DNA of 64,000 nt from REBR01 sp033721915 (GCA_033721915.1 JAWWAC010000001.1:151086-215085); one strand, 5' to 3'; positions 45,200-54,766 are shown, counted from the stretch's first letter. Notes: a model not told the origin generated them from the sequence alone. Made by a program: numbers and translations.

Positions 45200-46843
45200 T
45201 CAGGAACCCGAACCAGAGGCTGTGGACGCTCCGGCGGAGGGAGACTTCCCGGCCCCGGCTTTCCTGCCCGCCGGTGCCTTGGCCTTGGCCCTGGCACCGG
45301 CTTTGCCGGCGGCCGGCTTTTTCGCGGCCGGCTTCCTGGTCGCCGTCTTCCTTGTGGGGGCTTTTTTAGCCGCCGACTCCGAAGCTTTTGCCCCTGGCGG
45401 CGTTTTGCCGTTGCTCTTGCCGGCCGGTGCCCTGGTGGCACTTCGGGTACCCGGCAGCACCGTGGCTTCCAGCTCATCCAGCATCTCGCCGGTGTAGACC
45501 GCCAGGCGCTGCATGCTGGGCAGTGTGTCGCGGCAGCCGGTGAAACCGAAATTCAGTGAGCCGGCGTAGCTGACGCAGGTGATGTTCAGTGCACCGCCGT
45601 GGGCGATCAGTGACACCGGGTACATGGCCTCCAGGCGGGCGCCCTCGTAGTAGAGGGTGTCCTCGGGGCCGGGCACATTGGAGATGGTGACATTGAACAC
45701 CGGACGCATACGCCCGCCCAGCCCGGTCATCAGCTGCAGTATGTAGGGGGACATCATCAGTATGGTGTACTGGTTCAGTGCGCTTCGGGGCAGTGTCTGC
45801 AGGTGGGCCTTGGCCTCACGGGTGGAACGCATCACCGCCTCAAGGCGCTTTTCCGGGTCCGCCTCGTTGGTGGCCAGGCTGGCGATCATGAAGCTGATGG
45901 CGGTGCCGGTGCCCTCGTCGTCCGCGGGGCGGATATTCACCGGAATGCCCGCGGTCAGGGGCTCTTCCGGCAGGCTGTTCTGCTCGATCAGGAAACGCCT
46001 CAGGGCCGAGCCGCACAGGAACAGCACCACGTCGTTGAGTGAGGCGCCGGCCGCTTTGGCAATGGCCTTGAGCCGGTCCAGTGAGTACTGCTGTGTGGCC
46101 AGACGACGCTGCCCGGTCACCCGGTTGTTCAGCACCGACTGGGGGCCGCTGAAGGGCGCGGACAGCGATTCATTGGGGTTGTCACCGCCGGCCTGCACCA
46201 GGCGGGTCAGTGCCTTGACCAGCTTGGGCGTGCTGCTGGCCTGCACCTTGAGCGCCTCCAGCGCCTCGGAGAAAGCCCCCTGCATGGAAGGCAGCGGGTT
46301 GGACTTGCGCGGCCTGCTGCTGGGGCGCACGGTCCAGGGCGGACGCATGTTCACTTCATGGGGGTCTTTCGACAGCATCCGCTGCAGCAGCCGCACACCG
46401 CTGATGCCATCAATCAGTGAGTGGTGCATCTTGGTGTAGAGGGCGAAGCGGCCATTTTCCAGCCCTTCGATGATATGGCACTCCCACAGGGGGCGTGAGA
46501 AATCCAGGGGGTGTGAGTGCAGCCTCTGCACCAGCACACCCAGCTCCCGCTCACTGCCGGGACGTGGCAGTGCGGAATGGCGCACATGGTAGTCCAGGTC
46601 CATGGTGCGGGCGGTGCGCCAGTAGGGGGCCACCACGCGCCCCCAGAGGCTGTCACTGGCCAGGCGGTAAAGCCAGGGGGGCTCGATATCGCTGCAGGAC
46701 TTCATGCGGGCCACCATGTCCCGCAGGAAAGTGTCCGAGGCCCCCTCCGGCAGGGAGAAAATCATCAGATTGCCCACATGCATGGGGGTATCTTCCGATT
46801 CCACCACCAGCCAGGCCGCGTCGAGCGTCGCAACACGCTTCAT
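45200..46843 (-). CDS. Wax ester synthase / diacylglycerol acyltransferase (WS/DGAT) with H1-like tail
   Basis: 547 residues. Transfers acyl groups from acyl-CoA to fatty alcohols or diacylglycerol for neutral-lipid storage. Active-site HHxxxDG is intact (His140, His141, Asp145 in MHHSLIDGISG); PLTAGIPVNIR and NVTISNVPGPEDTLYYEGA are also family motifs. The conserved domain ends near residue 465; the last 80 or so residues are a Lys/Ala/Pro/Arg-rich tail (AAKKAPTRKTATRKPAAKK) like histone H1 or AlgP, not part of other WS/DGATs I know. Monocistronic. Confidence 0.93.
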   Translation of the reverse strand: MKRVATLDAAWLVVESEDTPMHVGNLMIFSLPEGASDTFLRDMVARMKSCSDIEPPWLYRLASDSLWGRVVAPYWRTARTMDLDYHVRHSALPRPGSERELGVLVQRLHSHPLDFSRPLWECHIIEGLENGRFALYTKMHHSLIDGISGVRLLQRMLSKDPHEVNMRPPWTVRPSSRPRKSNPLPSMQGAFSEALEALKVQASSTPKLVKALTRLVQAGGDNPNESLSAPFSGPQSVLNNRVTGQRRLATQQYSLDRLKAIAKAAGASLNDVVLFLCGSALRRFLIEQNSLPEEPLTAGIPVNIRPADDEGTGTAISFMIASLATNEADPEKRLEAVMRSTREAKAHLQTLPRSALNQYTILMMSPYILQLMTGLGGRMRPVFNVTISNVPGPEDTLYYEGARLEAMYPVSLIAHGGALNITCVSYAGSLNFGFTGCRDTLPSMQRLAVYTGEMLDELEATVLPGTRSATRAPAGKSNGKTPPGAKASESAAKKAPTRKTATRKPAAKKPAAGKAGARAKAKAPAGRKAGAGKSPSAGASTASGSGS

Positions 46844-47206
46844 TGTCTATCTCCCCAATAACCCGTGAATCCATGAAAACCGTGACTGACACGTACCGCC
46901 ACGGTTTGTGTTCCAAAAAACCGCTTCAGCCGGCCATGACCACTTGATGCCCGCCAGTCTAGCACCACCGCCCACCGGCTGGCATGACTGAAATGCCGCA
47001 GAGCGGTTTTTTACAATCCCTTACAAAAGGGGTTATGGCGCGCCAAGTCAATGTTTTTACGGGCCACAGGTCACTGGCAACCACAGAGGCCAACCGTTAC
47101 ACAGACTTACACAAAGACCGCACTCCTTTACATTGTTCCGTAACAGTAGTCCACTAACTACTTCTCAGAAAAGACCAACAACAATCTTCTTTCAGGACAT
47201 GCTGCC
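46844..47206. other. 363-bp intergenic region between WS/DGAT and acylase genes
   Basis: No gene seen. It contains widely spaced inverted arms AAAAAACCGCT (46915-46925) and AGCGGTTTTTT (47002-47012), a small hairpin GGCAT-N7-ATGCC (46981-46997), and an AT-rich segment with repeated TTACA near 47095-47135 that probably includes the acylase promoter. The WS/DGAT promoter must also lie here. Confidence 0.5.
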
Positions 47207-49705
47207 ATGAAGAAATGCCCCCTGCTTGCCGTGGGACTGATCAGTGCCATTGCCCTCACCGGCTGCCCGACGGACAACAGCTCCAGTTCAGCACCCCAGC
47301 CCTCACAGGAAACGGCCACCAGCTCCCGGCCGGACCTCTCACCCGGGGTCCGGGTCAGCCGCAGCGCTGCCGGCATCCCCCACATCGAGGCGGAGAATTT
47401 TGCCGGAATGGGCTATGGCTACGGCTATGTGCAGGCCGAGGACAACCTGTGTCTGCTGGCGGAGGACGTCCTCACCATCCGCGGCCTGCGGGCACGCTAC
47501 CTCGGTGAAGACGGGGTCTATCGCATTCCGGCCAACGGGACCACCACCAGCAACCGGGAAGCGGATTTCTTCTGGCGCAGTGCCGCCACGGACGAGGCCA
47601 TTGCACCGCTGAAGGCCAACGCCGAGGAGGATGTGATCAACGCCTCCAGCGGTTACGTGGCCGGCTATAACCAGTACCTGCAGGAAATCCGGAATGGCGA
47701 ACACCCCGGCCGTCACGCCGCCTGCCGAGACGCGGAATGGCTGCTGCCGATGGAAGAGGACGACATGTTCCGCCGTTACTACCGCCTTGGCGTACTGGCC
47801 AGCTCCTCGGTGTTTGTGGATGGCATTGCCGGTGCCCAGCCCCCCACCGGCCCTGAGGCACTCCCGGCCCAGCCGGAGGAGTTACTCGAATCCCTGCAGG
47901 GCACGGAAGAGCTGCCTTTCCCGCTGGGCGGCGAACTGCCCATCGGCAGCAACATGTACGCCCTCTCCGGCGACACCAGCCGCAGCGGCGAGTCCATGCT
48001 GCTGGGCAACCCGCACTTTCCCTGGGAAGGCACAGAGCGGCTCTACATGGCCCATCTGACTGTGGGCGACGAGGCCAACATCATGGGCAGCGCCCTGTAT
48101 GGCCTGCCGGCGGTGCTGATCGGCTTTAACGAGCATTTTGCCTGGAGCCACACCGTCTCCACCGCTTTCCGCTTTACCTTTTATGAGCTGACACTCAACC
48201 CGGCGGACCCCACGCAGTACCTGTTCGAGGGGGAGTTCGTGGACATGGAGGAGCGGGAGATCACCGTGGAGCTGCTGGACCAGGACGGTGAAATCCGCGA
48301 GGAAACCCGCACTCTGTATTACTCCCACTACGGCCCCATGCTGGAATTTGAAGCGGCCGGCATCCCCATCCTGAACTGGACCAACGGCAAGGCCTACACA
48401 CTGCGTGACGCCAATGCGGAGAATGACCGCCTGATCAACCAGTTCTTCCAGTGGAACAAGGCGGACAGCTTCGAGGAGTTTGTGGAGCTGCACAAGACTG
48501 TGCTGGGTGTGCCCTGGGTCAACACCATTGCCACCGGCCCCGGCAAGCCCGCCTATTACGGGGATGTGACCGTGGTGCCAAACGTGCCGGACAGCAAGGT
48601 CAGCCAGTGCGCCACCGCACTGACTCCGGTGTTTGGCCAGCTGTCACCGGGCCTGCCGGTGCTGGACGGCTCCCGTGCGGAGTGCGCCTGGGACACGGAC
48701 GCGGACGCACCGGCCGAGGGCATTTTCGGCCCCTCCAACCTGCCCACACTGACCCGTGATGACTGGGTGCACAACTGCAACAACAGCTACTGGCTGTCCA
48801 ACCCGGAAGAGCCCGTGACCGGTTTCGCCGCCATAATCGGCGACGAGGAAACACCACGCAGCCTGCGCACCCGGGAGTGCATCACCAAGATCCAGGACCG
48901 TCTGGATGGCAGCGATGGCCGCCCGGGCAGCAATGGCTTTGACCTGCTGAACCTGCAGGACACCGTGTTGGACGCCACCCTCCATTCCGAGCGGCTGGCC
49001 CGTGGGTCGGTACTGGATGCTTATTGCCCGCTGCCCACACTGCCCACCTCCAGTGGCGGCTTTGTGGAGACCGCCGAGGCCTGCGCCGTTCTCAGTGCCT
49101 GGGACGGCACCAATGAGCTGGATTCACGGGGCGGCCATGTGTGGCGAGAGTTCTGGCGGAACATCAACCCGCTGCCCGCGGACACCCTGATGTGGCTCAC
49201 CCCCTTTGACGCCCAGGACCCGGTCAACACACCCAGGGACCTGAACGTGGCCAATCCGGCCGTGGCCATGGCCTTCGCCGATGCCATTGAGCGCATCAAC
49301 AACGCCGGCATTGCCCTGGACGCCCCACTGGGAGAAATCCAGTATTCCGCCATCCATGAGGACTTTATTCCCGTGGCCGGTGGCAACGGCGCCGACGGCT
49401 CCTTCGTGATTGCCTTCCCCCGCTTCACCAGCCTGGAGCAGGACAACGGCTACGCGGTGGACTTCGGCAACAGCTATATCCAGACCGTCACCTGGGACGA
49501 CAACGGCGACCCCGTTGCAGAAGGCTTTGTCACCTACTCCCAGTCCACGGACCCGGCCTCGCCCTATTTCCAGAACATGACCGAGGCCTACGCTGAAAAG
49601 CAGTGGATCCGCTTCCCCTTCACCCGTCAGCAACAGGCTCGTGACGGTGGACGTGAACGGGTGCAGCTGCCACAACCGGTTCAGGTACCGAACCCGGCCA
49701 ACTGA
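47207..49705 (+). CDS. Penicillin acylase family protein (PvdQ/AHL-acylase-like), lipoprotein
   Basis: 832 residues. Signal peptide with lipobox ALTGC (Cys20). N-terminal-nucleophile hydrolase: the alpha chain begins at GVRVSRSAAGIPHIEAENFAG, and autocleavage is expected before Ser248 in LPIGSNMYALSGD, which becomes the catalytic N-terminus of the beta chain. HFPWEGTERLYMAHL follows, as in PvdQ-type acylases. Likely hydrolyses amide-linked acyl groups (acyl-homoserine lactones, siderophore precursors or other N-acyl compounds); substrate inferred. A strong hairpin follows, then a remnant of a second copy. Confidence 0.9.
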   Translation: MKKCPLLAVGLISAIALTGCPTDNSSSSAPQPSQETATSSRPDLSPGVRVSRSAAGIPHIEAENFAGMGYGYGYVQAEDNLCLLAEDVLTIRGLRARYLGEDGVYRIPANGTTTSNREADFFWRSAATDEAIAPLKANAEEDVINASSGYVAGYNQYLQEIRNGEHPGRHAACRDAEWLLPMEEDDMFRRYYRLGVLASSSVFVDGIAGAQPPTGPEALPAQPEELLESLQGTEELPFPLGGELPIGSNMYALSGDTSRSGESMLLGNPHFPWEGTERLYMAHLTVGDEANIMGSALYGLPAVLIGFNEHFAWSHTVSTAFRFTFYELTLNPADPTQYLFEGEFVDMEEREITVELLDQDGEIREETRTLYYSHYGPMLEFEAAGIPILNWTNGKAYTLRDANAENDRLINQFFQWNKADSFEEFVELHKTVLGVPWVNTIATGPGKPAYYGDVTVVPNVPDSKVSQCATALTPVFGQLSPGLPVLDGSRAECAWDTDADAPAEGIFGPSNLPTLTRDDWVHNCNNSYWLSNPEEPVTGFAAIIGDEETPRSLRTRECITKIQDRLDGSDGRPGSNGFDLLNLQDTVLDATLHSERLARGSVLDAYCPLPTLPTSSGGFVETAEACAVLSAWDGTNELDSRGGHVWREFWRNINPLPADTLMWLTPFDAQDPVNTPRDLNVANPAVAMAFADAIERINNAGIALDAPLGEIQYSAIHEDFIPVAGGNGADGSFVIAFPRFTSLEQDNGYAVDFGNSYIQTVTWDDNGDPVAEGFVTYSQSTDPASPYFQNMTEAYAEKQWIRFPFTRQQQARDGGRERVQLPQPVQVPNPAN

Positions 49706-49712
49706 CCGACCT

Positions 49713-49741
49713 CACCCGGATGGGTCCAGCCCATCCGGGTG
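49713..49741 (+). terminator. Hairpin terminator after the acylase gene
   Basis: Perfect 12-bp stem CACCCGGATGGG/CCCATCCGGGTG with a 5-nt loop, 7 bp after the stop codon. Only TT follows. Confidence 0.65.
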
Positions 49742-49869
49742 TTCCACCCCGCTTCACGACACCCACCCTGTGAGTTTCCCCGGCATCCAGCCGCTTCAAA
49801 CGGCCTCTATCGCTATCGCCCCCTTGCAGTCACGGCAATACAGCCTGTCGCCCCCCTGGTGATCAACGG

Positions 49870-50175
49870 ATGCCTGTCACCACTCCGTCGCGGATCAACA
49901 ACTTCAACCCGCTGGTGTTCACGGCCTTTGCCGATGGGGTGGCCGCACTCAGTGACAGCCCCATGGCCCTGGACGTGCCTATGGGGGAGATACCGATTTT
50001 CCGGGTGCACTCGCAACCGTTACCGGTGTTTGGCGGAGAGGGTTTCGCCGGGGTCTTAGTGGTGGCCAGCGAGCGGCCGGGCAACCCGGACGACGGACGC
50101 TACCGGATCCGTTTTGGCAACAGTTCTATCCGGTTCCAGGGCTGTGACAACCATGCTGCGAAGGGTAAGCGGTAA
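49870..50175 (+). pseudogene. Remnant of a second penicillin-acylase-family gene (C-terminal fragment)
   Basis: The 101-residue frame resembles residues near 680-765 of the acylase just upstream: NPLVFTAFADG..MALDVPMGEI..VFGGEGFAGVLVV..DDGRYRIRFGNSSI aligns with NPAVAMAFADA..ALDAPLGEI..VAGGNGADGSFVI..DNGYAVDFGNSYI. No catalytic region, signal peptide or remaining C-terminus is present. No clear ribosome-binding site. Best read as the decayed end of a tandem duplicate or related gene. Confidence 0.7.
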
Positions 50176-50193
50176 TGAACGGAGCTTAATCGT

Positions 50194-50883
50194 TTATTCC
50201 CTGCCGGCAGCCTCGTAGCGCCCGGCGGCGGTCAGCAACGCCTCGCAGGCCGCCAGCGCCTCCCCGGCCACCTGCCTCTGGCCGGGGTTTCTCAGGCGGC
50301 GCCGGTAATGGCCCTGCAGCTGGTTCAGGTAATGACGCTGGTCCGGGCGGGACAGGTCCCAGTGCTCACCCAGCAGTGACAATGGGGATGTGGCGGCATG
50401 GGCGGAGAGGGTGACCCGCAGCCAGGGGTAGCCACGGCGCCGCTCGCTGACAAAGCCTTCCGCCAGCAGGGCAAAGCCCAGTGCCTGAAGCCCCTGCCGC
50501 ACCCGCAGGATATCCCCATTGGGGGAGAGCAGAAACTCGCTGTGGCGGCAGTCATTGCCACGACACAGCCCCGCCACAATGGACAGGAGCGTGTCGGGGC
50601 CCACACCGGCCACAATCACCAGCTCGCTGTCACAGCCGGTGAGGGTGAGGGAGGCGGCATCGGTGATCCGTATCCGGTAGCGTTGTGGGTCCTGATCCGC
50701 CATCAGGGCCTGCAGTGGGGCGGCCAGCCCCGGCAGCTGGTCCACCAGGGTCAGGTGGCCGGCCTTGCCGGTTTCCAGCAGCGCCAGGCCCAGGAAACCG
50801 TGGTCGCAGCAACAATCCCAGACCTGCTCATAGCGCCCCGGCAGGGCCTGATACAGCGCCTGCAGGCGTCGCCCCAGCTTCAA
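50194..50883 (-). CDS. tRNA (adenine22-N1)-methyltransferase TrmK-like
   Basis: 229 residues, a class-I SAM-dependent methyltransferase of the TrmK family, which methylates A22 of tRNA. Begins MKLGRRLQALYQALPGRYEQVWDCCCDHGFLGLALL, with the SAM loop at CDHG; LVIVAGVGPDTLLSIV and LSPNGDILRVRQGL follow the family order. The C-terminal helical part (about 165-225) contains RHYLNQLQGHYRRRL. The start overlaps the previous small gene stop by 4 bp. Confidence 0.82.
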   Translation of the reverse strand: MKLGRRLQALYQALPGRYEQVWDCCCDHGFLGLALLETGKAGHLTLVDQLPGLAAPLQALMADQDPQRYRIRITDAASLTLTGCDSELVIVAGVGPDTLLSIVAGLCRGNDCRHSEFLLSPNGDILRVRQGLQALGFALLAEGFVSERRRGYPWLRVTLSAHAATSPLSLLGEHWDLSRPDQRHYLNQLQGHYRRRLRNPGQRQVAGEALAACEALLTAAGRYEAAGRE

Positions 50884-51155
50884 ACGCCACCCTGCTTGGT
50901 GGGTGCCGGGTGGTCGCCGTCCGGGTTCTCCCCCAGTTTCTTCAGCGCTTCCAGCACCTGGTCCAGCGTGTCACCGGCATCCCCCTCCTGATCCGGCATG
51001 TTTTCTTCTTCCGCCACAATCTGGGAGCGTGCGTCGTATTCCCAGCGGCGCAACACCTCCACTTTCTGGGACTGGCTCAGGCGCGTGTCGTCACACACGG
51101 AAGCGGGGCTGTCATACACATCCGCCGGATCCAGCAGCGCTTTTTCAATACTCAT
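50880..51155 (-). CDS. Conserved small acidic hypothetical protein
   Basis: 91 residues, acidic and helical: SIEKALLDPADVYDSPASVCDDTRLSQSQKVEVLRRWEYDAR, then a Glu/Asp-rich middle and a helix VLEALKKLG. I recall similar short proteins in gammaproteobacteria without an assigned function. Translationally coupled to trmK by the ATGA overlap. Confidence 0.75.
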   Translation of the reverse strand: MSIEKALLDPADVYDSPASVCDDTRLSQSQKVEVLRRWEYDARSQIVAEEENMPDQEGDAGDTLDQVLEALKKLGENPDGDHPAPTKQGGV

Positions 51156-51301
51156 GCTTCGCTCCTCTCAACGAAAGGTCGTTTTCTGTCACTCAATCCC
51201 ATTCCCTTAGCTTACATCCACTGGGCCCGGGTTTCGATACGGGTGGCCTGTCCGGCGCTACGGGTAATGCATCCGGAGCCAACCTCTGTTAAAAAGCCTC
51301 T

Positions 51302-52378
51302 TTGCACTTCTGGGAATGTCATAACGTGTTGTCCGTCAATCGTGAAAACTTAAAGGCCAGCCACCAGCGTCTCTGGTTTGCACTGGACGCCTTCATGCTG
51401 GTGCTGCTGTTCGTCAACCTGACCTGGCTGATTCTGGATTCACTGTACGCAGTGGATGCCATTCAGCGGCTGATACGCCAGAGCGCTCCCGAACTGGCGG
51501 GCTTTTACGACCCCATTCACAGGGACTTCCTCTACTACGACCTGATCTTTGTCGGCCTCTTTCTCAGCGAATTTACCCTGCGCTGGGGGCACGCTGTTAT
51601 CAGGAGCACCTATCAGCGCTGGTACTTCTACCCCTTTATCCACTGGTACGACCTGGTGGGCTGCATTCCCACCTCCGGCGCCCGCGCCCTGAGGGTGCTG
51701 CGTGTCATCAGTATTGTTTACCGGCTGCAGAAGTATGGCATCATCGATATCACCCAGACCCGCCTCTACCGCTTTTTCAGCTTCTACTACGAGGCCCTGC
51801 TGGAGGAGCTCACGGACCGTATCGTGATCAAGGTGCTCAGCGGCACCCAGAACGAGGTGCGCAAGGGCTCACCGGTGGTCCACCGGGTACAGCAGGAGGT
51901 GCTGCTGCCCAGGCGCCAGCAACTGGTCAGCTGGCTGTCCGACAAGGTGGCACAGGGAGCACGTACCGGCTATGTGCCCAACCAGAAAGAGCTGCGCCAG
52001 TACCTGGAAACCAATGTGGCACTGGCCATGGGCAACAACAAAGACCTCAAGCCACTGCGACAGCTGCCCATGCTCGGCGGCTGGGCCTCCCACGCACTGG
52101 ACCGGGCCGTGGGGGACATTGTCGCGGATGTGATCCACCGGATTCTCTCGGACCTGGCCAGCGGCGAGAACCACGCCTTTGTGGACGATCTGGTGGGGGT
52201 CTTCCTGGAAGAGCGGGACGAGCCGGACTCGGCCAGCAATGAACAGATTGTGGAGGCGGTGGTGCAGGTGCTGGAGCTGGTCAAGGACCAGGTCCGGGTC
52301 AAACGCTGGCGCCGGGAGCTGGATGAACGCCGCTCCCGTAACGGCGAGCAGGGGGATTCCACGGAACTGTCTCCCTGA
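51302..52378 (+). CDS. Membrane protein with a voltage-sensor-like N-terminal domain and no pore
   Basis: 358 residues from a TTG at 51302; a GTG at 51326 is also possible. Four helices resemble a voltage-sensing domain: S1 about 25-48, S2 LIFVGLFLSEFTLRWG with countercharge Glu, S3 FIHWYDLVGCIP, and S4 GARALRVLRVISIVYRLQKYG with Arg spaced every three residues. No S5-P-S6 pore or TVGYG-like filter follows. The C-terminal 200 residues are soluble and helical without a recognised family. Could be a proton channel, a sensor or a degenerate channel. Confidence 0.7.
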   Translation: MHFWECHNVLSVNRENLKASHQRLWFALDAFMLVLLFVNLTWLILDSLYAVDAIQRLIRQSAPELAGFYDPIHRDFLYYDLIFVGLFLSEFTLRWGHAVIRSTYQRWYFYPFIHWYDLVGCIPTSGARALRVLRVISIVYRLQKYGIIDITQTRLYRFFSFYYEALLEELTDRIVIKVLSGTQNEVRKGSPVVHRVQQEVLLPRRQQLVSWLSDKVAQGARTGYVPNQKELRQYLETNVALAMGNNKDLKPLRQLPMLGGWASHALDRAVGDIVADVIHRILSDLASGENHAFVDDLVGVFLEERDEPDSASNEQIVEAVVQVLELVKDQVRVKRWRRELDERRSRNGEQGDSTELSP

Positions 52379-52461
52379 AGGACGCTCACTGAAAGGCGCC
52401 CACGCAAGGGCCTCCACTGAAGAGAACACCAACAACAAGCGAACCATCACAAGGAATGGCT

Positions 52462-53937
52462 ATGAAAGAGTGGCATTACGAATCCGCCCGCAAGACAGCG
52501 GCGGCACTGGCCAGCGGCGAGCTCAGCAGTGAACGGCTGACCCGGAGCCTGCTGCAGAGAATCGAGGTGCTCAACGGCCCCATCAACGCCGTTGTGGCCA
52601 CGGCGGAGGACGCACTGGAGCAGGCCCGTGCCGCAGACCAGGCCCTGGCCAGGGGCGAGCCCCGTGGGCCACTGCACGGGCTGCCACTGACCCTCAAGGA
52701 TGTCTGGGAGGTGACCGGAATGAGCTGCACCGCCGGCGCACCGGCACTGAAAGACTATGTGCCCAGGCGCCATGCCGATGGGGTGCAGCGCCTGGTGGAT
52801 GCCGGCGCCATTATCCTCGGCAAGACCAACGTGCCCCTGTACGCCTCCGACACTCAGACCTACAACAGGGTCTATGGCGTCACCCGCAACCCTCACGATC
52901 CGGCACGCACCCCCGGGGGCTCTTCCGGGGGTTCGGCGGCAGCACTGGCGGCGGGTTTCACCCCCCTGGAGATGGGCAGTGACGTGGGTGGCTCGATCCG
53001 CACGCCGGCCCATTTCTGCGGCGTCTACGGACACAAGCCCAGCCGCGACATCGTCTCCCTGCGGGGCCATATTCCGGGCCCTCCGGGGACTCTGAGCCAG
53101 CCGGACCTGGCGGAAGGGGGCCCCATGGCCCGCAGCGCCGACGACCTGGCATTCATGCTGGAAATCGTGGCTGCGCCACGCCCCCATGAGGGCCCCCAGT
53201 GGCAGCTGGCACTGCCCCCCTGCCACCTTAGCGACCTGTCACAGGTGCGCGTGGCCACCCGCTTCAGGGACCCTCTCACCCCGATCGCGAATGACATCAG
53301 CGAGCGCTACCAGACACTGGCAGGGGAGCTGGAAGCCCGTGGTGCACTGGTCAGCCACTGCCAGGAACCGCTGCTGGACCATGAAAGCCTGCTGCCCCTG
53401 TATTACAACCTGCTGGGCAGCCTGATCGGCACCGGCCTCAAGACCAAGCAGCGCCGCCAGATGCGACGCAACCTGAGTCTGATGAAGCTCTTCCGCAAAT
53501 GGCTCACACTGACCCATGGCATTGACCAATACGCCGAGGGCATCAACCAGAGCAACCTGGCGTGGCTGTCAAAGCACGAGCAACGGGAGAAGTTGCGCGC
53601 CTCCTTGGTGGAGAAGGTGTTTGCCGGGGCCGATGTGCTGCTGACACCGGTGGCGCCGGTCACCGCCATCAAGCACGACCACAGCATGCCCATGTTCCGG
53701 CGCACCATCACCGTCAATGGCCAGTCACGGCCCTACACCGACAAGATGAACTGGATCGCACTGGCCACACTGCTGGGCCTGCCCGCCACCTCCGCCCCCA
53801 TCGGCGTGGACGACCAGGGCCTGCCCGTGAATGTGCAGATCATCGGTGCCCCCGGGCAGGACCTGACCACCATCGGCTTTGCCCACCTGCTGGAGCAGGC
53901 CGGACTGAGCCGATTCCGGGTGCCAAAAGGCTACTGA
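52462..53937 (+). CDS. Amidase signature family enzyme
   Basis: 491 residues from the ATG at 52462, which has AAGGA six bases upstream; another ATG at 52456 is adjacent to that site. Amidase-signature core: catalytic Lys in GLPLTLKDVWEV (about 79), the Gly/Ser loop TPGGSSGGSAAALAAGFTP, and the nucleophile Ser in MGSDVGGSIRTPAHFCG. Hydrolyses a carboxamide or fatty-acid amide; substrate unknown. Convergent with the lipase, only 12 bp apart. Confidence 0.93.
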   Translation: MKEWHYESARKTAAALASGELSSERLTRSLLQRIEVLNGPINAVVATAEDALEQARAADQALARGEPRGPLHGLPLTLKDVWEVTGMSCTAGAPALKDYVPRRHADGVQRLVDAGAIILGKTNVPLYASDTQTYNRVYGVTRNPHDPARTPGGSSGGSAAALAAGFTPLEMGSDVGGSIRTPAHFCGVYGHKPSRDIVSLRGHIPGPPGTLSQPDLAEGGPMARSADDLAFMLEIVAAPRPHEGPQWQLALPPCHLSDLSQVRVATRFRDPLTPIANDISERYQTLAGELEARGALVSHCQEPLLDHESLLPLYYNLLGSLIGTGLKTKQRRQMRRNLSLMKLFRKWLTLTHGIDQYAEGINQSNLAWLSKHEQREKLRASLVEKVFAGADVLLTPVAPVTAIKHDHSMPMFRRTITVNGQSRPYTDKMNWIALATLLGLPATSAPIGVDDQGLPVNVQIIGAPGQDLTTIGFAHLLEQAGLSRFRVPKGY

Positions 53938-53949
53938 TACCCTGACGGC

Positions 53950-54702
53950 TCAGACCCAACGCACCGGCCGGCGGAAGACCGGCTGCTGGGCCACCAGCTC
54001 CAGCACCGTGGCCATGCTGTGGGCACAGGCGGCACGGCGCAGAAAGCGGTACAGCCCCCAGGGGGGCATACACCAGTGGTGCCACCCCAGCCGGATGCAG
54101 TAGCGGTTGAGCAGTGTCCGGGTGCAGCCGGAGATCTGGGGGCCTACCACCGCCGAGACAATATCGTGCTGGCAACGGATGTGCAGCGAACGGTCGAAGG
54201 CGGCGTAGTATTTCTCCAGCCGGTAGTGGGAGCACTGGTTCCACAGCACGGACACCCCCAGAATGCTGTTGACCGCCGCACGGCAGACACCGGGGGCATT
54301 GAAGGTGACCACCTGCACCGGCACCCGGTGGCGCGCCGCCGCCAGTGCCGCCAGGCCGCCCCCCTGTGAGTGGCCGGTGAGGTAGAAGTGCTCCGGGTGA
54401 ATATCCAGCCACTGCAGTGCATCAATCAGGGCCGAGCGGGCCTGGCGGTACTGCAGTGGCGTGACTCCCAGGGCCAGCATCATGTTGGTGGCGCCGTCAA
54501 AGCCGCTGAACCAGACCGTGCCACGGATGGCCAGTATGGCCTCAAGGCGGCCGGAACCGTCCTTGTAGTGGTGGGTGAACAGGGCCGCATAGAATCCGGT
54601 GCCCGGCGGATTGTAGACCCGTTCCCGGTGCCATCCGGCCACCAGGGGGTTATCCCGGTAGACGGCGCGACAGCAGCGGGCCATATCAAGCACACTGGTC
54701 AT
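53950..54702 (-). CDS. Lipase family (class 3-like) protein
   Basis: 250 residues. Alpha/beta-hydrolase with nucleophile Ser112 in YLTGHSQGGGLAALAA and an upstream ILAIRGTVWFSGFDGATNM segment as in class 3 lipases. A later Asp/His pair (HIRCQHDIVSAVVG and LGWHHWCMPPWG) could complete the triad. No signal peptide, so intracellular unless exported by another route. Possible roles in turnover of wax esters or triacylglycerol made by the WS/DGAT are speculative. Confidence 0.85.
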   Translation of the reverse strand: MTSVLDMARCCRAVYRDNPLVAGWHRERVYNPPGTGFYAALFTHHYKDGSGRLEAILAIRGTVWFSGFDGATNMMLALGVTPLQYRQARSALIDALQWLDIHPEHFYLTGHSQGGGLAALAAARHRVPVQVVTFNAPGVCRAAVNSILGVSVLWNQCSHYRLEKYYAAFDRSLHIRCQHDIVSAVVGPQISGCTRTLLNRYCIRLGWHHWCMPPWGLYRFLRRAACAHSMATVLELVAQQPVFRRPVRWV

Positions 54703-54766
54703 GGGACCTCCTTATCCCTGTGTTGCCTGGGGGGCCCTCCTTCCCGGCCCCATTACTGAACGATAA

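Noticed and set aside
45200..45450. Separate AlgP/histone-like gene next to the WS/DGAT
   Set aside because: The Lys/Ala tail is in the same uninterrupted frame as the catalytic domain, with no internal start signal.
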